Counted from the first letter of the stretch, positions 1 to 8,094 are shown. The stretch is DNA of 35,919 nt from JBEGTT01 sp041179245 (GCA_041179245.1 JBEGTT010000055.1:1-35919); one strand, 5' to 3'. Numbers and translations: made by a program. The notes: generated from the sequence alone by a model not told the origin.

Positions 1-434
1 ACGCTGGCTTTTTTCTTCTGGTCACAGGTCGTTGGATTCACCACTAAATCCAATTTACCGACCTTGGGAATTGCGTTTTCTGAGCACAACATCCCCAGCG
101 TAGCCTTTACCAGCGAGCAGGATTTGGCAGGCATGAAATCCGCGCCTACTTGGTCGTAGTGATAGGAACCATTACACAGCCTTACCGGGGATGCCCCGTG
201 GGCGTAAATCAACTCTTCTGGTGCTTGAATGCAGGTAATTCCCACCTGTGGGCCGGGCCGGTCAAGCTCTTCCCCTTGGATATAGACTTTGCGGAATAAA
301 TCGTAGAAATATTCCATCGACTTCGGGTTTTCGAGGAAGTCATCAACGATGTGATCCAGCATTAATTCAGACTCGCGCGCCTGACGACTCCGGTTGTAAG
401 GAACAGCCTCCCGGCTATGGCTTGGATGCGTCAC
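1..434 (-). CDS. BcrC/BadD/HgdB-family (double-cubane) reductase, 3' end outside window
   Basis: N-terminal about 144 residues of a protein of the 2-hydroxyacyl-CoA dehydratase / benzoyl-CoA reductase subunit superfamily. The signature stretch VGITCIQAPEELIYAHGASP is followed by PAKSCSLVKA and NPTTCDQKKK, which hold the conserved cluster cysteines. The TTCDxKKK form is close to that of double-cubane-cluster reductases. Family members take electrons from an ATP-dependent activator (HgdC/BadF type) and drive difficult reductions. The start is a GTG at 434 with AAAGGA seven bases upstream, and it overlaps the end of the polyferredoxin gene by 20 nt, so the two are probably translationally coupled. 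An ATPase activator would be expected just beyond the window. The substrate is unknown. Family assignment is fairly sure; the exact subfamily is not. Confidence 0.75.
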   Translation of the reverse strand, partial: MTHPSHSREAVPYNRSRQARESELMLDHIVDDFLENPKSMEYFYDLFRKVYIQGEELDRPGPQVGITCIQAPEELIYAHGASPVRLCNGSYHYDQVGADFMPAKSCSLVKATLGMLCSENAIPKVGKLDLVVNPTTCDQKKKAS

Positions 435-1413
435 AGTGAAGTCCTTTGTGCATACGTTTGATAAATCCATTTTCAGTGGATTCAAAGAAAGTGATCCCGA
501 CAAAATTAGCCTTTAGTGCCCCCTTTTCAGGGCATGAAGCAACACACTTCATACACAAGGTACAGTCGTCCATCATGATTCTGGGGTTGGTCACATCGTC
601 GGCAATTTCCTTGATCTCCATGTCGCAGACACGATAGCAATCACCGCAACGCGTGCATTTATCACCGTCTTTTTTCAGTGTTAGCAGTGCTGGTTTGGAA
701 ATCAGGTAATGGAGCGCACTCATCGGGCAGAAGAAACAGAAAAATCGTTTCTTAACGAACGCCCCGACAAAAAATAGCCCAGTAACAATCATCCCCAGTG
801 AGGTCATCACCATTTTTGAGGTGGTAGAAAAATCAATAGTCCAATGGTCGAATTTGGCGGTAAGCGTCGGAATAATCATCCGCCCCGGACAAATCATGCA
901 AAACGGCGACCCCAAATCTTTAGAAAACCAGCCTGCACCAATTCCCAAGGGAATCAGCAGCATCAAGGCCAACAGGACATACTTGATTTGTGACAGCACA
1001 CGGAACTGATCCAGCGTGTAACGACCGTAACGAATTCCGAGCTTTCGGCGTAACGACGTTATCCAGTCCTGAATCGTTCCCAATGGGCAGGCCATGCCGC
1101 ACCAGCCCTTGTTTAGCGCAATAAACCACAGCGCGAACAAACCGAAACCGCTCAGAATCGTCCATGCTGCCGCACTAAACAACTTTTCCCAAGGCCAAGC
1201 GAATTGGTGTTGCAGTGGAATCAAGTAACACATTCCACCACGACCTTCGGTGTTGTAACCGCAAGAAAACGTCGGCAGGTTTTTGCCCAAATCAATCCCA
1301 ACGTAACCGCCATAGACGAAGAGGACAAACAAGCTCAACTGGAACCAGAATCGAAAGCGGTTCCAGTCGATCATGTCAAAACGGGCTTTCAAACCCAGCT
1401 TTGGAAACGACAT
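415..1413 (-). CDS. NapH/CcoG-like membrane polyferredoxin
   Basis: 332-residue inner-membrane iron-sulfur protein. It has about five hydrophobic segments. Two membrane-proximal cysteine motifs of NapH/NosR type (CGMACPLG and CFFCPMSAL) and an extra CMICPG precede two classical 4Fe-4S motifs near the C-terminus (CTRCGDCYRVC and CTLCMKCVASCP). NapH/NosR-type proteins pass electrons between quinone or periplasmic donors and a redox partner. The ATG at 1413 was chosen because it follows the upstream stop by one base; an alternative TTG lies at 1434. Position directly before the double-cubane reductase suggests it supplies or drains electrons for that enzyme, which is inference. Confidence 0.85.
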   Translation of the reverse strand: MSFPKLGLKARFDMIDWNRFRFWFQLSLFVLFVYGGYVGIDLGKNLPTFSCGYNTEGRGGMCYLIPLQHQFAWPWEKLFSAAAWTILSGFGLFALWFIALNKGWCGMACPLGTIQDWITSLRRKLGIRYGRYTLDQFRVLSQIKYVLLALMLLIPLGIGAGWFSKDLGSPFCMICPGRMIIPTLTAKFDHWTIDFSTTSKMVMTSLGMIVTGLFFVGAFVKKRFFCFFCPMSALHYLISKPALLTLKKDGDKCTRCGDCYRVCDMEIKEIADDVTNPRIMMDDCTLCMKCVASCPEKGALKANFVGITFFESTENGFIKRMHKGLHCDASKP

Positions 1414-1414
1414 T

Positions 1415-2428
1415 TCAGTCTTTCTTCTCTTCAAAGCGGATTTCTTGGAACGGCTTCACCCTGCGGCGACGATAGAGATAAACACCCAAACCACCGAAAG
1501 CCAGTACAAAGACGGCAATACCTAAACCAAATGAATAAGACTTGTAGTCATAGGGCGATGGGGCGTACTTGCCAGACAAAGTGGCTTCATAGCGGACTGC
1601 GTTGTACTTCTGTCCTTGGAAAACGCCTGATTCGGGCTTTTCCAATTCTGCCGAAACCACAAAGGTCTCTTTGGTCCGGCGACGGAAATCGTCCCATGAC
1701 GGGAAATAATCGCGAATCATCGTAAATTCGACTTTACCTTCCTCATTACTAACGGATTTCTTTTGCCAGCCTTGTTGGGTCATCATGACGACAGGAACAC
1801 CCGTGGCAGGCTGCCCCTTGCTGAGAACGGTGAACTTGATGACATCCCCCGACACGATCCGAGTAAACAGCTTTTCCTTTTCCATCCGCTCGCGCACAAT
1901 TTCCAAAGGCTGTTCTGCATCGCTGAACGCTTTGAGTTGCTCTGGGGCAACTTCCCGTTCGCAACAACTGCCTTTCAGTACTTCTGCCTTGGCGACTTGA
2001 ACCCGCAAAGTTTGACCCGCTAAAAGCTCACGGCGGGCATACGCATTGTTGAATCCCATTTCCTGGTATTCCAACTTGACGTGCGCGGTGCCATTCTGGG
2101 GTGACTGTTGAGCTTCTGAGCGTTTGCCCTTGGCGTCCAACATTGCGAGGGCAGAAGGGAAAACATCGTTGCCAAGGTAAGCCGCTTTTGCAAGTTCATC
2201 GCCTTGGCGAACCCAAAGATGTTTAACAGAGGTGTGGATGGTGTCAGCCTCATCGCCCGACATCACTGCATCCTCACTGCCAGAAGCATGATTATGGGTA
2301 GCCACTGGTTTACTCTTTTTAGGCGCTGTATCAGATAACCATAATAAATCTGGAGCCGCGATAGCTAGGCCCGCTGAATTAAGTAGGCCAATGCTCACCA
2401 GCATGGCTAAACGATTGGAAAACTTCAC
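1415..2428 (-). CDS. DUF4198-like periplasmic protein with C-terminal membrane anchor
   Basis: 337 residues from a GTG at 2428 preceded by a perfect AGGAGG six bases upstream; the open frame runs on to 2611 but lacks a ribosome site there. A signal peptide ends near GLAIAAPDLL. A His- and Asp-rich stretch follows (THNHASGSEDAVMSGDEAD), then a region resembling DUF4198 proteins (found beside Co/Ni transporters), with an Ig/carboxypeptidase-regulatory-like piece GQPATGVPVVMMTQQGW and VSNEEGKVEF. A double cysteine (GSCCERE) sits mid-protein. The C-terminus has one transmembrane helix and an RRRR stop-transfer motif. It probably handles or delivers a metal or metal complex on the periplasmic face. 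It lies 37 bp after the PepSY gene in the same operon. Metal binding is inferred from composition. Confidence 0.65.
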   Translation of the reverse strand: MKFSNRLAMLVSIGLLNSAGLAIAAPDLLWLSDTAPKKSKPVATHNHASGSEDAVMSGDEADTIHTSVKHLWVRQGDELAKAAYLGNDVFPSALAMLDAKGKRSEAQQSPQNGTAHVKLEYQEMGFNNAYARRELLAGQTLRVQVAKAEVLKGSCCEREVAPEQLKAFSDAEQPLEIVRERMEKEKLFTRIVSGDVIKFTVLSKGQPATGVPVVMMTQQGWQKKSVSNEEGKVEFTMIRDYFPSWDDFRRRTKETFVVSAELEKPESGVFQGQKYNAVRYEATLSGKYAPSPYDYKSYSFGLGIAVFVLAFGGLGVYLYRRRRVKPFQEIRFEEKKD

Positions 2429-2465
2429 GATGAACCTCCTAAGGTACAAGTGGAAATTGTGGGAA

Positions 2466-3743
2466 TTAGTTGGAAACGGCTGCTGTGGCGGGAGTGGCGT
2501 CAACAGAGGGATGTATTTCGCCTTCAGTACAAATGGATTTTGATTTGCGGCGTTGAGCAAGCTGCTGCTCACTGCGGTGTTTTCTAAGCCAGATGTTAAA
2601 ACCGGTGACACAAATCGCAGCTAATGCCAGCGCAGAGATGCAAATCAGAATTTGCCCAATCAGCCCAAAAGCCGTTCCAGCATGTAGAGGAACTTGCCAA
2701 GCGATAAAGGTGTCAGCGCCGCTGCGCTCAGCAGCCAGTCGTTTGTAGACCACATCACCCGACTTCATTGCCACAAAAATGGTGTTGTTCCCGTTAGGTG
2801 AAACATCCGTGGGTAATTTGATCCGTACGGAATACAAGCCTTTAATGAAGTCGCGCGAAACCGAGTAAACATTTCCATTGGGCAATATTTCCCGCGCCTT
2901 ATTGGCAGCTTCTTCCGGCGTGATGATCTCTTCATCAATGTCGACTTTGCCGATCTTCGGAGCGGCCATATTGCTGCCAATGGGGGAAAACTGCTCGATG
3001 ACTGGCTTGACCACATCCGGTAGATTGAGATACACCGAGGTAAACGCCACGACGATCAACACGGGGAAAGTAATGACGCTGGCTGAACGGTGTAAGTCGT
3101 AATTGAGCTTATATCCCCCCTGTTTGGCGCGGATTGAAACGACCGGTTTCCAAGACTTGAGGGATGTCCAAACCTTGGGCCAACTGAGCAAGCCACCCAA
3201 GAAAGAAGTCACGAACCAGATGAAAGCGCAGGCCCCCATAAACCAGACACCCCACTTTTCCAGAAACAGGGAGTAGTGCAAACGCAACATGAAAGGCATG
3301 AAATTCACCCGATTAAAGACAAAATCGGATGTGTTACGCGTTCCCAGCACTTCCCCGGTGTAGGGGTTAATGAAAGCCTGATTAAATGGGCCGTTCATCT
3401 TCATGCCCGGCACATGTTTATGTGCCACATGCGCTTCCATCCGAGATTTCACCGAAACCCTTAGTGAGTCCTCAGCAAGCCTTGGCATCGTCAATGAACT
3501 CACCAGCATATCTGGATAGGTCGCTTCAAACCTTTCAATCAACTCGGTTTGCGTCAATACTGCATCGCCCTGGGCAACCTTGAACAGTTGTGGGTTCAGC
3601 AGTGCATCAATCTCCCACCGAAACGAAAGAAAGACACCCGTAACAGCTGTGATGAACAAAAATAGAACCAGCGTCAAACCACTCCAGCGATGGAGTTTGG
3701 TCACCAGTCGACGTGGTTTGCCGGTATATGCGAGTGAGCTCAT
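2466..3743 (-). CDS. PepSY-associated transmembrane reductase-like protein
   Basis: 425 residues. The N-terminus KLHRWSGLTLVLFLFITAVTGVFLSF is typical of PepSY_TM proteins (FpvG, PiuB-like). There are four likely membrane helices with histidines inside or at their edges (LHRWSG, LRLHYSLF, YDLHRSAS, VPLHAGTA) that could bind heme, and periplasmic PepSY-like segments (ITPEEAANKAREILPNGNVYSVSRD). Relatives reduce ferric siderophores in the periplasm or help import chelated metals. The start ATG at 3743 follows AGGGGG; this ribosome site lies in a possible RNA switch (separate entry). It follows the TonB-dependent receptor by 64 bp, which fits a role in reducing or unloading the imported ligand. 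Confidence 0.82.
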   Translation of the reverse strand: MSSLAYTGKPRRLVTKLHRWSGLTLVLFLFITAVTGVFLSFRWEIDALLNPQLFKVAQGDAVLTQTELIERFEATYPDMLVSSLTMPRLAEDSLRVSVKSRMEAHVAHKHVPGMKMNGPFNQAFINPYTGEVLGTRNTSDFVFNRVNFMPFMLRLHYSLFLEKWGVWFMGACAFIWFVTSFLGGLLSWPKVWTSLKSWKPVVSIRAKQGGYKLNYDLHRSASVITFPVLIVVAFTSVYLNLPDVVKPVIEQFSPIGSNMAAPKIGKVDIDEEIITPEEAANKAREILPNGNVYSVSRDFIKGLYSVRIKLPTDVSPNGNNTIFVAMKSGDVVYKRLAAERSGADTFIAWQVPLHAGTAFGLIGQILICISALALAAICVTGFNIWLRKHRSEQQLAQRRKSKSICTEGEIHPSVDATPATAAVSN

Positions 3744-3749
3744 GTTTTT

Positions 3750-3792
3750 CCCCCTGATTGTGGAGGGGGCTGATTCCTCAGCTAGTCCCCCC
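3750..3792 (-). promoter_or_regulatory. Possible ribosome-site switch before the PepSY gene
   Basis: Read on the minus strand between the receptor stop and the PepSY start: a G6 run (3792-3787), then GCTGA-GGAA-TCAGC (3782-3769), a C5T run (3769-3764), and the ribosome site AGGGGG (3755-3750). CCCCCT is an exact complement of AGGGGG with an 8-nt loop, so the site can be hidden. The same C run can instead pair with the upstream G6 run, extending the GCTGA/TCAGC hairpin and freeing the site. The two folds exclude each other. The pairing is seen directly; regulation is inference. Confidence 0.5.
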
Positions 3793-3807
3793 AATTAGAT
3801 GGTCAGA

Positions 3808-6057
3808 TCAGAATTGCCCTGACAGTTGAAGGAACCATGAACGCCCGTAGATCGGGTTGTAGTTATAGGCTTTGGTATCAAGCAGGTTGTTAACCGCAAA
3901 GGAGAGTGAGGCCTCTTTGCTAAACCGGTAAGAAATCTTGGTGTCTACCGTTGTGATGGCGTTATAGGTATTCAAGACACCCCAAGTTTTTTGGGTGTTG
4001 GTGTCATCGCTAGAACCCCACATACGACCTTGGTACTTGGCAGCTAAATTTCCCATCCAATTAGCCTTTTGGTACTGCATGCCCAACGTTGCAGTTTCGT
4101 GAGGAACTAACGTAAATTGTTTGCCTTCACTGTCTGGGTTGGTCTCATTCTTCAGGATTTTAGAGTTCATTTTGGTGGCCCCCAAGTAGGCCATCAGCCC
4201 TTGGTTAAACCGCTGGGTCAGCATGATTTCAACCCCTTGGCTTTCCGCAGAACCCACATTGGTTTTTTGTACGCAATTCTGGGTTGTGGTAATGCCCGGA
4301 CAGATACTTTGCGCTGCTGCAGTACTTCCCAGCCCAATGGGCATGTTGTACATCATGTCGGAAAAGCGGTTGTAGTACACCGTTGCCTTAAGGATTGCGC
4401 CTTCCCACAAGCCGGCATCGGTTCCGAAATCTACCGAATTCATGGTTTCTGGCTTCAGATTTGGGTTGTTCCCCGTATATGTTCCAGTGGCGGATGTTGT
4501 GGGAAATGGTCGATATAGATCAAACACATTCGGTGCACGGAAGGCACTGCCCGCACTTGCTCGAACAGTTAGGCTGGGTGATGCGTTATGAACAATTCCC
4601 ATGCGTGGACTAATAGAAGATTCCTGACGACTAGCGTAGGTTTCATTGACTGCGGGACTGGCGACATATGCTGAGCCACTGGTGCTGGTCCAGTTATCTT
4701 GGCGAGCGCCCAAAAATGCTGTCGTCTTTGAACTAATTGCCCATTCATCCTGAACAAAAAAACCAAGGGTTTCTGTTTTTCCTTCAAAGTTATCGACCTT
4801 AGCCCCTGTCAAGTTACCCGTGTTTTTCCAATCACTCAGGTTATAGCGATTAGCCCCCGCTTCGTCTTGCTGGAATGTTGCGCCCCAAGTCAGAACATGT
4901 TTGTCATTAATTGGGGTATTGGTTTGAATGTCTGCAAAATTCATAGTCGAAGGGTTGTAAACCTTCTGGGCAGCTCCGCCACCATTGTAAGTTGCACCAG
5001 TACCGTAAGAAGTGGTGTACCAGTAGTCGGTAATAACGTGGGCAATCTTGGCTTTAACCATAGATTCACCAACGCGTTTATCTAGGCCTGCTGAAATGAA
5101 CTGCCGTTCGGTTTGTTGGACGATACCAAGGTAATTCTTCTCGGCGTTGTTATAAGTGCTTGCACCCGTTGCAACAACGGTTAGGTAAGGATTGGGCTCG
5201 GAATTAAGAATGTTCTGGAAACCCTTGGTGTAATTGAATCTGAGCTTATCTGCTCCACCCAAGTCATATTCTGCTTTAAGCGAGGTCTCACCAATGGTCG
5301 CTGGGGCTAGACCTTTATCGCCCAGAATGTAAGTGGCAGCACCTGCCGGTGTTTGTGTTTGCTGCCAACCCGCCATCGTTGACGCAGGTTTCGACCCAGT
5401 TACAAAATCCTGAATGGCTCCAGCAGCAGAAGATTCTGAGATGCTGGCCAATAATTTCAGGCCAGTATCAAATTTCTTCCCATAGGACAAAAATACCCGT
5501 TGAAGTTGGTTCAGTCCTCGATCGCCTGAGTCAGAGTCGCCGTAACCAATGCTGTAACGGAGTTCTTCTGTTTCAGGCATACGACTGGTGTAGGAGACAA
5601 CTCCACCCATTGCGTTATTGCCGTACAGGCTGGATGAAGGGCCAAGAATCACTTCTACGTTCTGGATGTTTTCAACAGCCAAGCCCATCATCTTCTGGCT
5701 ACCGGCGTAACCATCATTAACGGGAACTCCATCAAGCATGATTAAGGAACGTTTTGAGCTTGGCACGCCACGCAGGGTGATTGTTGGGGCAGCATCGTTC
5801 ATACCCTTTGTCCGGCTTACGTTAACGCCTGGGACACGATCGATAATCTCTTCCAGGCTACTCACATTGCGTTTTTCGATGTCTTTGCGGTCAATGACAA
5901 AGGCCGCAACCGGCACATCCGTGACCAAACGTTCAGTCCGTGAGGCTGAGGTAATCACAGGTGCTAACTCAGTGTCTTCGGCGGCGATGGCGAAACTCAT
6001 CGGCGCAAAGACTGAGGCAAGAGCGAGTGTCATAAGTGATAGTTTTGGGTTGTTCAT
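3808..6057 (-). CDS. TonB-dependent outer-membrane receptor
   Basis: 749 residues with a signal peptide (cleavage near SFAIAAEDT), a TonB-box-like start (ELAPVITSAS), a plug domain (residues about 40-160, with DVPVAAFVIDRKDIE, LRGVPSSKRSLIMLDGVPVND and GPSSSLYGNNAMGGVVSY) and a 22-strand-type beta barrel ending in an aromatic residue (LQLSGQF). Plug style resembles BtuB/FepA/CirA receptors. It binds a ligand too large for porins and imports it with energy from TonB-ExbBD, whose genes lie directly upstream. The ligand cannot be told from sequence; partners downstream (PepSY, DUF4198-like, redox proteins) favour a metal chelate. No Fur box was found in the 42-bp gap after exbD. Confidence 0.93.
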   Translation of the reverse strand: MNNPKLSLMTLALASVFAPMSFAIAAEDTELAPVITSASRTERLVTDVPVAAFVIDRKDIEKRNVSSLEEIIDRVPGVNVSRTKGMNDAAPTITLRGVPSSKRSLIMLDGVPVNDGYAGSQKMMGLAVENIQNVEVILGPSSSLYGNNAMGGVVSYTSRMPETEELRYSIGYGDSDSGDRGLNQLQRVFLSYGKKFDTGLKLLASISESSAAGAIQDFVTGSKPASTMAGWQQTQTPAGAATYILGDKGLAPATIGETSLKAEYDLGGADKLRFNYTKGFQNILNSEPNPYLTVVATGASTYNNAEKNYLGIVQQTERQFISAGLDKRVGESMVKAKIAHVITDYWYTTSYGTGATYNGGGAAQKVYNPSTMNFADIQTNTPINDKHVLTWGATFQQDEAGANRYNLSDWKNTGNLTGAKVDNFEGKTETLGFFVQDEWAISSKTTAFLGARQDNWTSTSGSAYVASPAVNETYASRQESSISPRMGIVHNASPSLTVRASAGSAFRAPNVFDLYRPFPTTSATGTYTGNNPNLKPETMNSVDFGTDAGLWEGAILKATVYYNRFSDMMYNMPIGLGSTAAAQSICPGITTTQNCVQKTNVGSAESQGVEIMLTQRFNQGLMAYLGATKMNSKILKNETNPDSEGKQFTLVPHETATLGMQYQKANWMGNLAAKYQGRMWGSSDDTNTQKTWGVLNTYNAITTVDTKISYRFSKEASLSFAVNNLLDTKAYNYNPIYGRSWFLQLSGQF

Positions 6058-6099
6058 ACTAGCTATCCAAAATAGAAAAATTAAAGAACTGGCCGCGCT

Positions 6100-6516
6100 T
6101 TAACGCGCTGGTTCGGTCACAAACGCGATTTTTTCGATGCCTGCTCGCTGAGCTGAGGCCATCACTTCGGTGACTTTCTCGTAGCGGGTATTGCGGTCAG
6201 CGCGCAGGTGCATTTCAGTGTTACTGCTGGCTTGATGGGCAGCAAGGCAGTGGGCTTCAAAGGTTTCTGAATGGATGACCTCGTTATTGACTGAAATCAC
6301 CCCGTTTGGGTCGAGACTGACCCGTAGGATTTGCGGCTTTTCTTCCAGCTTGGTGGCGTTTACCTTGGGCAGGTCAATCGGTACAGCCTGGCTAAAAATG
6401 GGTGCAGTGATAATAAAAATAACCAGCAGTACCAACATCACGTCGACCAGTGGTGTGGTGTTGATTTCAGCCATCGGCGAACCGTTGCCGCCTTCGTTAA
6501 AAGAACCAAAAGACAT
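6100..6516 (-). CDS. exbD: ExbD biopolymer transport protein
   Basis: 138 residues. Short cytoplasmic N-terminus, then one membrane helix with the proton-carrying Asp in LVDVMLVLLVIFIIT (about residue 25), then a periplasmic domain. The segment MAEINTTPLVDVMLVLLV is diagnostic of ExbD/TolR. It forms the proton channel complex with ExbB and transmits energy to TonB. The ribosome site is AAGGGGGA, the same G5 style as tonB and the PepSY gene. It starts 16 bp after exbB. TolR is an alternative, but tonB and a TonB receptor on either side favour ExbD. Confidence 0.93.
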   Translation of the reverse strand: MSFGSFNEGGNGSPMAEINTTPLVDVMLVLLVIFIITAPIFSQAVPIDLPKVNATKLEEKPQILRVSLDPNGVISVNNEVIHSETFEAHCLAAHQASSNTEMHLRADRNTRYEKVTEVMASAQRAGIEKIAFVTEPAR

Positions 6517-6532
6517 GAGATCCCCCTTGGCT

Positions 6533-7219
6533 TTAGGCTGTTTTAGGCTGATGAATCTTGGCGCCGGTCGTCAGATAAGCGTGCAAGTCGTGGGCAAAAC
6601 CATCGAGGTAAGCGACCGTCAAGCGATTAGCGCGAGTCAGCGCGTTGTAGGCCAACACAGCGGGAATGGCGACGAACAAACCTGCAGCGGTCATAACCAA
6701 GGCTTCACCAACGGGGCCAGCGACTTTGTCGAGCACCACCGAAGTTGAACCGGCCAGACCCAGTAGCGCGTGGTAAATCCCCCAGACGGTGCCAAACAGA
6801 CCAATGAAGGGGGCTGTGGAACCCACCGAGGCCAACAGCGTCAGCCCGGATTCGATACGTGCTTGGGCGTGAACCATGTAATTACGCAGGGCGCGAGTCA
6901 GTACGTCGCTGGTTGAAACGCCACCGCCAATGCCCTTATCCATCCGTTCGCTGTGAATGCTATGTACGTGCGCTGCAGTTTCGGCAAGACCAGAAAAAAT
7001 GCCGGAAACGTCTTTTTCTTTGGCGGCAGCGACTGCTTGTTCTAAGCTAGGAGCATCCCAAAATGCATCAAAAGCTTGACCCACGCTGCGGTTGACACGT
7101 AATTGGCTAAACAGTCGGGCACCAATAATTCCCCAACTCAAGAGCGACAAAATAGCCAAAAGTAATGAAACGGTGTGGCTAACTGCATCGCCTTGTTCCC
7201 AAAAATGCATCAAACCCAT
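6533..7219 (-). CDS. exbB: ExbB/MotA/TolQ-family proton channel
   Basis: 228 residues with three membrane helices (about residues 14-34, 125-150 and 165-190). The conserved core LTLLASVGSTAPFIGLFGTVWGIYHAL and AGPVGEALVMTAAGLFVAIPAVLAYN matches the ExbB/TolQ channel-forming helices, including the TAAG segment that faces the proton path. Ribosome site AAGGAG. It lies 18 bp after tonB and 16 bp before exbD, so one transcript is expected. It forms a pentameric channel around ExbD in the inner membrane. Confidence 0.94.
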   Translation of the reverse strand: MGLMHFWEQGDAVSHTVSLLLAILSLLSWGIIGARLFSQLRVNRSVGQAFDAFWDAPSLEQAVAAAKEKDVSGIFSGLAETAAHVHSIHSERMDKGIGGGVSTSDVLTRALRNYMVHAQARIESGLTLLASVGSTAPFIGLFGTVWGIYHALLGLAGSTSVVLDKVAGPVGEALVMTAAGLFVAIPAVLAYNALTRANRLTVAYLDGFAHDLHAYLTTGAKIHQPKTA

Positions 7220-7237
7220 GAAAAACTCCTTGAAAAA

Positions 7238-7870
7238 TTAAGTAAGCGAAAAAACGATGGGGACAACCACCCATGACGTGACCGGGTTGTTGCCTTTTTT
7301 AGCGGGGACAAATTTCCAGCGGGCCACGGTTTCTTGGGCGGACTGATCCAGACGAGCAAATCCACTGGATTTTTTAAGTTCTACTTGCAGGGCTTGGCCT
7401 TCGGCACTCACTTGCACGCGCAGATAAACGGTTCCAGTTTCGCTTAGACGGCGAGAAGCTGATGGATAGGGCGGTTTTGGATTGCTTAGGTAATCTGCGT
7501 CGAACTTGGCTTCAACGAGGGGGCCTTCTGCAGCCTGGGTGGAGACCGTCACAGGAGCTGGTGCCATTACCCCAGAAGGTGCATTGCTTGGGGTTGTTGC
7601 GACGGTGGTCGCTATTGGCACTGGTTGAAGCAAGGGCGGAGTTTTTATTTTGGGCGGTGGTGGAATGGGCTTTTCAGGCTTGGGCTGAGAAGCTTTCATC
7701 AGACTGACGGTGATAGGTCGCGCGAGTTCTTCAATTTGCTCGCTGTGAGTAAACCCAAAAATCGCCGCAACTAACACTGCACCATGAAAGGCGACTGAGG
7801 CGCCAAAACCTACAGCACCTTCTTTCTTCTGCGGCGCGTTACCGTAGTAAATCGGAAACAACCAAGACAT
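7238..7870 (-). CDS. tonB: TonB energy transducer
   Basis: 210 residues: a short cytoplasmic N-terminus, one membrane helix (about 24-42), a Pro/Lys-rich spacer (KPEKPIPPPPKIKTPPLLQP) and a C-terminal TonB domain with YLSNPKPPYPSASRR, GTVYLRVQVSAEG and SSGFARLDQSAQETVARWKFVPA. It spans the periplasm and contacts the TonB box of receptors. As first gene of the minus-strand cluster it probably sets expression of the whole set. Its ribosome site GGGGG sits four bases before ATG and can be masked by its own leader (see leader entry). Confidence 0.94.
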   Translation of the reverse strand: MSWLFPIYYGNAPQKKEGAVGFGASVAFHGAVLVAAIFGFTHSEQIEELARPITVSLMKASQPKPEKPIPPPPKIKTPPLLQPVPIATTVATTPSNAPSGVMAPAPVTVSTQAAEGPLVEAKFDADYLSNPKPPYPSASRRLSETGTVYLRVQVSAEGQALQVELKKSSGFARLDQSAQETVARWKFVPAKKGNNPVTSWVVVPIVFSLT

Positions 7871-7953
7871 ATTTCCCCCAAAAAATGCGATAAAAAATCG
7901 CTCGACAGTGAGTCGTGGGGGCGAAATATATTCATGAAAAACCCTACTGGGAA
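7871..7953 (-). promoter_or_regulatory. tonB promoter and structured leader
   Basis: On the minus strand, TTCCCA (7953-7948), 17 bp, TATATT (7930-7925) is a good sigma-70-type match. The transcript would begin near a CCCCCA run (7921-7916), then two small hairpins follow, CGAC-5-GTCG (7915-7903) and GCGAT-5-ATCGC (7901-7887), a T6 run, and the ribosome site TGGGGG (7880-7875). CCCCCA is an exact complement of TGGGGG, so the ends of the leader can close over the two hairpins and hide the ribosome site. The start point is uncertain by a few bases and decides how much of the C run is in the RNA. Confidence 0.5.
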
Positions 7954-8002
7954 TGTGACTAATTGCCGCGCGGCAGCTTGTCGCAGGTTAAAGCGATAGG
8001 GG

Positions 8003-8030
8003 GACGAATAAAATTTGCGATTTATTCGTC
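8003..8030. promoter_or_regulatory. 10-bp inverted repeat, possible operator
   Basis: GACGAATAAA and TTTATTCGTC are perfect inverted copies separated by 8 bp (ATTTGCGA). It lies between the divergent tonB and tacA genes, about 75 bp upstream of the proposed tonB promoter. It could be an operator for an activator or repressor of the uptake cluster, or a transcript hairpin. It lacks the GC core of a usual terminator. Confidence 0.45.
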
Positions 8031-8080
8031 ACATGGATGACAGCTACTAGTAATATCTTCGATCCTTTAGAAATCCGAAA

Positions 8081-8094
8081 ATTGTCCATACAAT
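8081..8094 (+). promoter_or_regulatory. tacA promoter -10 with overlapping palindrome
   Basis: ATTGT-CCAT-ACAAT is a perfect inverted repeat, and its right half contains TACAAT (8089-8094), a good -10 box 33 bp before the tacA ATG. A recognisable -35 is weak. Operators overlapping the -10 are usual for self-repressing toxin-antitoxin operons, so this is the likely TacA-type binding site. Confidence 0.45.

Noticed and set aside
1204..1725. 173-codon open frame on the plus strand
   Set aside because: It is antisense to the polyferredoxin and DUF4198-like genes, has no family features and no supporting ribosome site.
2429..2611. Longer N-terminus of the DUF4198-like protein
   Set aside because: The region overlaps the PepSY gene end; the GTG at 2428 has a perfect AGGAGG and begins a proper signal peptide.
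7871..8040. Cobalamin or other known riboswitch before tonB
   Set aside because: The many hairpins invited this, but I find no B12-box-like sequence or other recognised aptamer core; the pairing with the ribosome site explains the structure better.
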